DNA from: Flavobacterium psychrophilum | Lineage (GTDB): Bacteria; Bacteroidota; Bacteroidia; Flavobacteriales; Flavobacteriaceae | Assembly (NCBI GenBank): GCA_945907225.1 | Contig: CAMDSN010000028.1 | Coordinates: 1-11,573 of the forward strand | Length of the DNA: 11,573 nt | Direction of reading: 5' to 3' | Part shown: positions 7,071 through 11,573 of the stretch, piece after piece | How the letters are laid out: each line of letters starts with the position of its first letter | How positions within the stretch are numbered: the stretch's first letter is position 1 | Program-made: the position numbers and the translations under genes | The notes under the pieces: generated by a model | Seen by the model: only the letters and a program-made list of their open reading frames with translations | Told to the model about the DNA's origin: nothing | Database searches by the model: none

Positions 7071-7104
7071 AAGGGCAGTTATGAAAAATAACAGCCCTTT
7101 TTTT
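7071..7104 (+). terminator. Intrinsic terminator of the secreted-protein operon
   Basis: AAGGGC and GTTAT pair with ATAAC and GCCCTT around a GAAAA loop, with one A-A mismatch, and a T run follows. It lies 116 bases past the FISUMP stop. GGGCTGTT at 7013-7020 could pair instead with AACAGCCC at 7090-7097 of the right arm, an arrangement that could in principle prevent the terminator from forming. Confidence 0.75.
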
Positions 7105-7677
7105 GTTTTCTACGTTCCCAATCTTCACCTCGCGCACTCATTGCGTTCGTTAGAGCTTCTAAATCCAAAATACAGCTTCATTTCGTTGCACTGCATTCCA
7201 GCAGTATTATTGTCTTTCGCTCTATGTTAATTTGGTGGTTGCTCATTCTCACAGCCATCAAGGTTGGCTCAATTAGCATTTTGCCTTAAATCAAGGAACG
7301 CCTAAAGGCTGTTTTTAATTTAACCTTGCTGTTAACACACTCACATCCTTTCAATTCACTACGTAAACTTCGCTCATTTTCCAGTCTGTGGTGGCTGTGA
7401 GAGGCCACAACACCAACCATCGCTCCTCGTAAAATTCCATTGCATTACATTTTACTGTGGTGCTTGGGGGTGTTAAGTAGTGCTTAATTAGACCATCTTT
7501 CAAAAAAAGGGAAGCAAAGTTAGAGTTCATTCCTTACTCCAGTCAGTCATGCTTCCTTCCATTCTCGTAAGTCATTACCTCAAGGAGTATTGCTTTCTTT
7601 TTTCTCTTTTTTTCTTTTAGAAAAATATAATACATTTGGTTCAAGTACAACAAACACATTTTATAACCAGGTTTTGG
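7105..7677. other. Gene-free, partly GC-richer region with inverted repeats at the element's right end
   Basis: Nearly 600 bases without a believable gene. Composition differs from the neighbours: parts reach about 50% GC (32 of 60 bases in 7381-7440), while the adjoining genes are near one third. Internal inverted repeats include 7248-7257 with 7392-7401 (10 bases, perfect), an imperfect extension of both arms (7234-7241 with 7408-7414), and TTAACAC at 7332-7338 with GTGTTAA at 7470-7476. Related short phrases such as CATTGCGTTCG, CGTTGCACTGCATTCC and CCATTGCATTACATTTTAC recur. It may be a structured RNA, a repetitive element or a recombination site; I cannot decide between them. Confidence 0.5.
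7234..7414. repeat. Large imperfect inverted repeat
   Basis: CTCACAGCCA at 7248-7257 is the exact reverse complement of 7392-7401. Pairing continues outward, with a bulge, between GGTGGTTG (7234-7241) and CAACACC (7408-7414). The enclosed loop is about 134 bases long and holds smaller hairpins such as GCCT-AA-AGGC near 7300. Confidence 0.5.
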
Positions 7678-7697
7678 TTTGCACATATTTTGTACAA
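7678..7697. repeat. 20-base dyad direct repeat, right copy (candidate integrase core site)
   Basis: This is identical over 20 bases to 2947-2966 and in the same orientation. It lies 27 bases before the right tRNA-Asn. If it is the crossover core, excision would leave the two tRNA-Asn genes about 100 bases apart as an ordinary tandem pair. Confidence 0.6.
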
Positions 7698-7719
7698 TCG
7701 ATGAAGTAATTTTAAAACG

Positions 7720-7799
7720 TATCTTCCTCCTTAGCTCAGTTGGTTAGAGCATCTGACTGTTAATCAGAGGGTCCTTGGTTCGAGCCCAAGAGGGGGAGC
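7720..7799 (+). repeat. 80-base direct repeat, right copy (whole tRNA-Asn)
   Basis: Identical to 2818-2897. The flanks differ at once on both sides, so the identity stops within a few bases of the tRNA gene. Confidence 0.9.
7725..7798 (+). tRNA. tRNA-Asn(GTT), right copy
   Basis: The sequence, cloverleaf, GTT anticodon and G discriminator are identical to the left copy, and it is intact. Unlike the left copy, I find no consensus promoter in front of it; the nearest candidate, TATTTTG at 7686-7692, is one base short and lies inside the 20-base repeat. It has a strong terminator. It may be poorly expressed, or it may once have been read from upstream before the element separated the two tRNAs. 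Confidence 0.95.
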
Positions 7800-7805
7800 A
7801 ACAGC

Positions 7806-7837
7806 AAAACCCGATACGAAAGTGTCGGGTTTTTTTG
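7806..7837 (+). terminator. Intrinsic terminator after the right tRNA-Asn
   Basis: AACCCGATAC pairs with GTGTCGGGTT (one wobble) around a GAAA tetraloop, extended by flanking A-T pairs and followed by a T run. Its sequence is unlike the terminator of the left copy. Confidence 0.88.
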
Positions 7838-7885
7838 TTTATCAGTTATTTAGATAATTTGCATCAAATTATAAAATCTATTTAA

Positions 7886-8206
7886 TTATCGATGAGTTCC
7901 ATAATACAAAAGCATAAAAGTAATTAAACAGGTATAACCAAATACATTTCCGAAGTTTGATTTTTTATTAATTAATGAAATTATTAAGGCAATAACAGCT
8001 GGAATAAAAAGAATTCCTATTAATGAAAATATAGTTAATAATGAAGCCGTAATAAAATCACGATTAGAATAATTAAACCTTCCATTTGAAACTTGATAAA
8101 TAATTCCACTGATAATTCCAACTATTATTCCAATTTTATCATTCATTTTTGGATTTAATTTTGGATAAATGTTTGGATTAATTTCTGGTAATTTTTTTTC
8201 TTCCAT
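7886..8206 (-). CDS. Small membrane protein of unknown function
   Basis: I chose ATG 8206 (MEEKKLPEINPN), giving 106 residues. The frame stays open 12 codons further upstream to a TTG at 8242, which is a less likely start. A short polar, proline-rich N-terminus is followed by three hydrophobic stretches: about 26-38 (IGIIVGIISGIIY), about 53-80 (two segments' worth, through SLIGILFIPAVIALIISLI) and about 86-102 (FGYTCLITFMLLYY). An integral inner-membrane protein is therefore likely. No known family is recognised. It is the only gene in the small segment between the second tRNA-Asn and the third tRNA 3' fragment, so it may be cargo of an older insertion. Codon use is very AT-rich, more so than that of the flanking core genes. 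No consensus promoter was found. Confidence 0.6.
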   Translation of the reverse strand: MEEKKLPEINPNIYPKLNPKMNDKIGIIVGIISGIIYQVSNGRFNYSNRDFITASLLTIFSLIGILFIPAVIALIISLINKKSNFGNVFGYTCLITFMLLYYGTHR

Positions 8207-8351
8207 GTGAATAAATTTATTTAATATTGAATTATTGTACAATTAAGTTGAATTTATTTTAATGTAAATATATTAAAAAAAATATCTATGCCATTGATTT
8301 TCTAATAATTGAATAAGCAATCATTGAGGCAAAACTGCAACTTTCTCCAAT

Positions 8352-8363
8352 AGGGGGAGCTAC
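8352..8363 (+). repeat. tRNA-Asn 3'-end fragment (candidate attachment scar)
   Basis: AGGGGGAGCTAC repeats the acceptor 3' strand, discriminator and next four bases of the left tRNA-Asn (2889-2900). The rest of the tRNA is missing. The right tRNA shares only nine of these bases before a mismatch. A tRNA-style terminator follows 7 bases later, which argues against chance. It fits the displaced original 3' end of tRNA-Asn left by an insertion. Confidence 0.6.
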
Positions 8364-8370
8364 ATTGGAA

Positions 8371-8396
8371 AAGCCATTCGAAAGAGTGGCTTTTTT
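8371..8396 (+). terminator. Intrinsic terminator beside the tRNA 3' fragment
   Basis: AAGCCATTC pairs with GAGTGGCTT (one wobble) around a GAAA tetraloop and is followed by TTTT. It has the same build as the terminators of the two complete tRNA-Asn genes. No plus-strand gene precedes it now, so it looks like an orphan of a tRNA gene. Confidence 0.8.
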
Positions 8397-8786
8397 CATT
8401 TCCAAAATTTGCGAACCATTGAAAAATCTTGTCATCAGCTCAACTATGTAGTTCTCAGAATTGGTTCGAAAACCTTCTTTTTCCAGTATTATATTTTCTG
8501 GGTAATTAACCCTTAAAAATGAAACTTTTCCCATATTTTCCAAGTGGTTGAACGCATTTACCAATTGGCTTAACACCAGATTTATATTCCAATTCACAAT
8601 TTAAAGAGCTTGTAACTTCTAAAACTCTAAAATAATTTTTTACTTTATTTGTTATAAATGTTGGTTTGTTTTGCGACTTTAAAATGATGAATTTAAATAT
8701 CTTGGCCAACATTTAAGGGGTGTTTTTTACTTTAAATAATTACACCCAACGGGTTAACATTACTTTATATGTCCAAGATTCAGATC

Positions 8787-9785
8787 TTATAAAGAGTGGC
8801 GAATAATCAAGGTGCTTTTATTTTCTATTTGTTCCTTTTTCCCTTTCAAAATCATTTGGGCTAGAATTTTCCCCATCGCAACAAAATCAGAAGATATGGT
8901 AGTGATGCCGTTTTCCACTACTTTTTTCAAAGGGGTTTCATTATAAGATATGATTCCGAAATCTACACCAAGTTTTAAATTTTGTAGCTTAGATTTTTCA
9001 ATAACTTTTACTAAATCCCTATCGTCAGGAATAATATATACTTGGCCTTTTTTTATTTCCGTGTCTTTAAATTCAGTAATAACCGAATAGCTAAATCCGT
9101 AGTCTTTACAGAATTTTTCGAAGCCAATTTTCATGCCAACAGGTTCCCTAAATCCAGGAAAAATAAGGATTAATTTTTCGTACTTGTTTAATTTAGTTTT
9201 ACCCTTTTCTAAGCCATTGTAAATATCTTTTTGGTGATTTTGATATACCGCAGGAAAGCATTTTAATTCAGCATTTGTTTGGTCTAATATATAAATTTCA
9301 TCAACTGGTAGGGTTTTTATGATTGCCGATGCTCCAACTAAATTAGTGGGCATTATGATATATTTGGTATAGTATCCATTGCTGTCATTGATTATTTTTT
9401 GAAAAACCTGAAGATTAAAATGATGAAAGAAAATATCAACTTGTATGCCTTTTCCAATGTTATCAATAAAGGAATTGTATAAGTCTTCCTTGAAAATATT
9501 CAGTTCTTCAAAAAGTAAAAAAACGCGTTGTTTTATTTTGACTTCAGTACTTTTAACATAGTAGCCTTTGCCTAGAATAGCGTATATAATGCCGCGTTTT
9601 TTTAACTCTTCATAGGCCTGAAGTACAGTATCACGGGATATAGAAAACTCAAGGCATACTTTGTTGATTGAGGGAAGTTTTTCATCCTTTTTAAAATGAC
9701 CTTTCTCAATTGTTTTTTCAATTGAGGAAATGATTTGTTTATACTTTGGTATTCCTTGATTATTTTGAATGTTTATGAAACGCAT
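8787..9785 (-). CDS. GntR-type regulator with periplasmic-binding-protein-like sensor domain
   Basis: The 332 residues combine two domains. Residues about 8-75 are a GntR winged helix: IPKYKQIISSIEKTIEKGHF, KLPSINKVCLEFSISRDTVLQAYEELKKRGII and the wing GKGYYVK. Residues about 85-332 look like a type I periplasmic-binding-protein sensor as in LacI proteins, with the closing part GVDFGIISYNETPLKKVVENGITTISSDFVAMGKILAQMIL. This GntR-plus-sugar-sensor build is known for sugar regulators such as AraR. It starts at ATG 9785 and is divergent from galM and galK, so galactose or a related sugar is the likely signal (inference from context). The operator-like dyad at 9811-9826 lies just upstream of its -7 box, which suggests that it represses itself. 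Confidence 0.9.
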   Translation of the reverse strand: MRFINIQNNQGIPKYKQIISSIEKTIEKGHFKKDEKLPSINKVCLEFSISRDTVLQAYEELKKRGIIYAILGKGYYVKSTEVKIKQRVFLLFEELNIFKEDLYNSFIDNIGKGIQVDIFFHHFNLQVFQKIINDSNGYYTKYIIMPTNLVGASAIIKTLPVDEIYILDQTNAELKCFPAVYQNHQKDIYNGLEKGKTKLNKYEKLILIFPGFREPVGMKIGFEKFCKDYGFSYSVITEFKDTEIKKGQVYIIPDDRDLVKVIEKSKLQNLKLGVDFGIISYNETPLKKVVENGITTISSDFVAMGKILAQMILKGKKEQIENKSTLIIRHSL

Positions 9786-9796
9786 ATTTTTTTTTA

Positions 9797-9804
9797 CAAA
9801 AATA
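9797..9804 (-). promoter_or_regulatory. -7 element of the GntR-type regulator gene
   Basis: Read on the minus strand this is TATTTTTG, a full match to TAnnTTTG, 12 bases before ATG 9785. The best upstream TTG is about 30 bases away, longer than usual, so the -33 box is unclear. Confidence 0.5.
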
Positions 9805-9810
9805 CAAAAA

Positions 9811-9826
9811 ACTGGTAGGCACTAGT
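9811..9826. promoter_or_regulatory. Operator-like dyad in the regulator/gal intergenic region
   Basis: ACTGGT-AGGC-ACTAGT is an inverted repeat with one mismatch per arm pair. It lies directly upstream of the regulator's -7 box and about 28 bases before the candidate galM promoter, a suitable place to control both directions. Binding by the neighbouring GntR protein is inferred. Confidence 0.5.
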
Positions 9827-9854
9827 ATGTAAAACAATTATAATTAATTTAGTT

Positions 9855-9881
9855 TTGAATTCCACTTTTGATAAAATTTTG
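9855..9881 (+). promoter_or_regulatory. Weak candidate promoter of galM-galK
   Basis: TTG at 9855-9857 and AAATTTTG at 9874-9881 (one mismatch to TAnnTTTG) are separated by 16 bases, shorter than usual. It lies 11 bases before ATG 9893. An imperfect promoter is common for regulated operons, but the call is tentative. Confidence 0.35.
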
Positions 9882-9892
9882 CAAAAAAAATA

Positions 9893-10933
9893 ATGAATTC
9901 ATTTTTAAACATATGTTCTTTAATTAAATTATTTGGATATATGCCTGATGGAGCTGTTGTAAACTCCTGTGAATTAACAAATAAAAACGGAATACAATTG
10001 AAGGTTATCACTTATGGAGCCACCATAACCTCGTTAAAAATACCATTGAAGAATGGTGCTTTTTTGGATGTGGTTTTAGGTTTTGATACCATGGAAGCCT
10101 ATTTAAATTCTTTTAAGTTAAAGAGCGCACCCTATTTTGGAGCAACAGTAGGACGTTATGCGGGCAGGATTAATAATAGTACTTTTAGTTTGAACGGTAA
10201 ATCGATTGATTTGAATAACAATAATAATGGGCATTCCTTGCATGGCGGTAATATTGGCTTTAGCCAAAAAAAATGGGAGATTAAAAACGTGACCGAAGGG
10301 GAAAACCCATCCATAACATTAAGTTATTACAGTCCTGATGGCGAAGAAAATTACCCTGGTGATTTATCTATCGATTTAACCTACACTTTGTCCGAGGAAA
10401 ATGAATTGATTATTGAGTACGTTGCCACTACATCGGAGGATACAGCAATAAACTTGACACATCACAGCTATTTTAATCTTGATGGGCATAATTCCAATAT
10501 TTTAGAACAGGATTTATCAATTAATTCCAATAAAATACTGGAAACCAATGATCACAATATTCCAACGGGTCAATTTTTGAATTTAGAAAACAACCTTTTT
10601 GATTTTAACCAAGCCAAAAAATGCCCTCAAACAATAGATACCACTTTTGTTTTGAATGATGGTAAAGAATTCTTGGCTTCACTTTTCAGCCCTAAAAATA
10701 ATTTAAAAATGTTGGTATTTACGAATCAACCGGCTGTACACATTTATGTAGGAGGAAATTGTTTTAATGCAATAAAAGGCAAGGAAAATGCAGATTACTT
10801 CCATTTGAGTGGGATTTGTTTTGAAACTCAAAATTTTCCTGACGCACCAAATCACGATCATTTCCCTAATGCTGTTTTAAGGAAAGACGAAGTATATCAA
10901 CATAAGACTATTTATAAGTTTCAAAATAGCTAA
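9893..10933 (+). CDS. galM: Aldose 1-epimerase (galactose mutarotase)
   Basis: The 346-residue length is normal for GalM. The protein interconverts the alpha and beta anomers of galactose and glucose in the cytoplasm and so feeds galactokinase. Motifs in order: a PDGAVVNSCELTNKNG start region, ITYGATITSLKIP, FGATVGRYAGRI near residue 82, NNNNGHSLHGG (sugar-binding His), LTHHSYFNLDG with the catalytic acid histidine at about 191, and GICFETQNFPDAPN with the catalytic base glutamate E311. ATG 9893 precedes about 16 unusual hydrophobic residues (MNSFLNICSLIKLFGY). An internal ATG at 9941 would trim the protein to MPDGAVV, but FGYMPDG is aligned with the usual start of the domain, so I kept the longer form. 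galK follows after 48 bases and is probably in the same operon. Confidence 0.95.
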   Translation: MNSFLNICSLIKLFGYMPDGAVVNSCELTNKNGIQLKVITYGATITSLKIPLKNGAFLDVVLGFDTMEAYLNSFKLKSAPYFGATVGRYAGRINNSTFSLNGKSIDLNNNNNGHSLHGGNIGFSQKKWEIKNVTEGENPSITLSYYSPDGEENYPGDLSIDLTYTLSEENELIIEYVATTSEDTAINLTHHSYFNLDGHNSNILEQDLSINSNKILETNDHNIPTGQFLNLENNLFDFNQAKKCPQTIDTTFVLNDGKEFLASLFSPKNNLKMLVFTNQPAVHIYVGGNCFNAIKGKENADYFHLSGICFETQNFPDAPNHDHFPNAVLRKDEVYQHKTIYKFQNS

Positions 10934-10981
10934 CGGCTTACTGACTTAGAATTAATAAATAATACCACTAATTATTCAATA

Positions 10982-11573
10982 ATGAATGAGATTTTAATAC
11001 AAAACACAACAGATTTTTTTAAAGAAACATTTGGTAATATGCCAGATAAAATTGTTCTTTCCCCAGGAAGAATTAATATTATTGGTGAACACATAGATTA
11101 TAATGATGGCTATGTTTTACCAGCAGCTATTAATAAAATAGTTTGTTTTGCATTTGAAATAAACAATTCTAATACCGCTAACATTAAGGCTATTGATTTG
11201 AATGAATCCGTATTAATCGATATTACAAAAGAAGAAATAGTAAGCGATGTCGTTTGGACTAATTATTTACGGGGTGTTTTGTTTCAATTAAAATTAAAAG
11301 GATACAAAATAGGCGGTTTTAACTGTAGCTTTAGTAGTAATATTCCAATTGGTTCTGGTTTGTCTTCTTCGGCAGCCTTAGAATGTGGATTTTTATTTGG
11401 TATTAATGAGATGTTTAATTTGGAAATAAAACCAATCGATATAGCTTTAATGGGACAAAGTGCAGAGCACTGGGTTGGTATTAATTGTGGAATCATGGAT
11501 CAGTTTTCTAGTGTAATGGGATTAGAAAACAAAGTAATAAAAATTGATTGCCGTACTTTGGATTATACCTATC
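10982..11573 (+). CDS. galK: Galactokinase, N-terminal part (cut by window end)
   Basis: ATG 10982 opens a frame of 197 complete codons that runs off the window without a stop. Residues about 28-41 hold the galactokinase signature GRINIIGEHIDYNDG, which contacts the sugar, and residues about 123-134 hold the GHMP-kinase ATP loop PIGSGLSSSAALE. Further on, the VGINCGIMDQFSSVMG region contains the catalytic Asp of the family (in MDQ). The enzyme phosphorylates alpha-D-galactose at C1, using the product of GalM, and starts the Leloir pathway. The full length in the family is near 385 residues, so about half is missing. It is 48 bases behind galM with no terminator between, which indicates one operon under the divergent GntR-type regulator. 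Confidence 0.96.
   Translation, partial: MNEILIQNTTDFFKETFGNMPDKIVLSPGRINIIGEHIDYNDGYVLPAAINKIVCFAFEINNSNTANIKAIDLNESVLIDITKEEIVSDVVWTNYLRGVLFQLKLKGYKIGGFNCSFSSNIPIGSGLSSSAALECGFLFGINEMFNLEIKPIDIALMGQSAEHWVGINCGIMDQFSSVMGLENKVIKIDCRTLDYTY

Larger units (their letters stand above)
2897..7799 (+). mobile_element. Integrative element at tRNA-Asn (about 4.9 kb)
   Basis: An integrase reads inward from one end and the segment is bounded by two identical tRNA-Asn genes. It also has a 20-base direct repeat just inside each tRNA (2947-2966 and 7678-7697). The content is integrase, an unknown 110-residue protein, an XRE repressor, a secreted T9SS-sorted protein and a FISUMP protein. No relaxase, replication, phage structural or transposase gene is present, so it probably depends on another element for transfer or is a reduced remnant. 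The boundaries depend on which repeat is the true core: the tRNA copies give a period of 4,902 bases and the 20-base repeats give 4,731. Confidence 0.75.
8286..8712 (-). pseudogene. Doubtful overlapping frames, possibly a broken gene
   Basis: Two minus-strand frames overlap at 8506-8597. One runs 8712-8506 (68 codons from an ATG, ending SFIFKG). The other runs 8597-8286 (103 codons, starting from a non-ATG codon or at an internal M) and reads straight through the terminator and tRNA 3' fragment at 8352-8396 in antisense, so its last 40 or so residues are almost surely not protein. Joined by a frameshift they might represent one decayed gene. I recognise no family in either and see no promoter. 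This may equally be non-coding DNA. Confidence 0.25.

Noticed and set aside
6958-7230. Plus-strand frame of 90 codons after the FISUMP gene
   Set aside because: It starts with TTG, runs through the operon's intrinsic terminator, and has no promoter or domain of its own.
7010-7476. Integron attC-like sites (GTTGGGC at 7010-7016, TTAACAC/GTGTTAA at 7332-7476)
   Set aside because: The GTTRRRY-like boxes lack properly complementary partners at attC-like distances, no integron integrase is present, and there is no cassette array.
8381-8800. AAAGAGTGGC at both 8381-8390 and 8791-8800
   Set aside because: One copy is a terminator arm and the other codes for the C-terminus of the GntR-type regulator; 10 bases with no shared flanks is probably chance.
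11284-11496. Minus-strand frame of 70 codons
   Set aside because: It is antisense to galK, which carries clear GHMP-kinase motifs.
1-11573. CRISPR array, transposase or conjugation genes
   Set aside because: No regularly spaced repeats, DDE transposase motifs, terminal inverted repeats around a transposase, relaxase or mating-pair genes were seen.

Overview
The window looks like chromosomal DNA of a marine or soil Flavobacteriia (phylum Bacteroidota). The signs are low GC, Bacteroidota-type promoters (TTG, 18-20 bases, TAnnTTTG) ahead of several genes, no clear Shine-Dalgarno sequences, and two proteins with C-terminal sorting domains of the type IX secretion system (T9SS). The species cannot be named from the sequence alone.

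Layout. Positions 1-2738 are core genes: the 3' part of a secreted M1-family zinc aminopeptidase with a T9SS tail, then rseP, an intramembrane site-2 protease. A tRNA-Asn(GTT) follows at 2823-2896. From just after that tRNA to a second, identical tRNA-Asn at 7725-7798 lies a compact integrative element of about 4.7-4.9 kb. It carries a tyrosine integrase next to the left tRNA, an unrecognised basic 110-residue protein on the minus strand, a small XRE-type repressor, and, divergent from the repressor, a two-gene operon for a small T9SS-sorted secreted protein and a FISUMP-domain surface protein. About 600 bases without a gene, partly richer in GC and rich in inverted repeats, close the right end. 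A 20-base direct repeat with internal dyad symmetry lies just inside each flanking tRNA and is a second candidate for the recombination core.

Between the second tRNA and 8363 is a smaller segment of about 560 bases with one small membrane protein gene. It ends in a third copy of the tRNA 3' end (12 bases), which has its own terminator. The tRNA-Asn site therefore appears to have taken up DNA more than once. Beyond it, 8397-8712 holds only broken or doubtful reading frames.

From 8787 to the window end is a sugar module: a GntR-type regulator fused to a periplasmic-binding-protein-like sensor (minus strand), divergent from galM (aldose 1-epimerase) and galK (galactokinase, cut by the window edge). 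These are the first two steps of the Leloir pathway, and the regulator probably controls them in response to a sugar. An operator-like dyad lies in the shared intergenic region.

The most interesting parts are the accreted tRNA-Asn island with two competing attachment-site models, the mobile element whose cargo is secreted surface protein rather than defence or resistance, and the unexplained 110-residue protein, which has a strong promoter and short flanking repeats.
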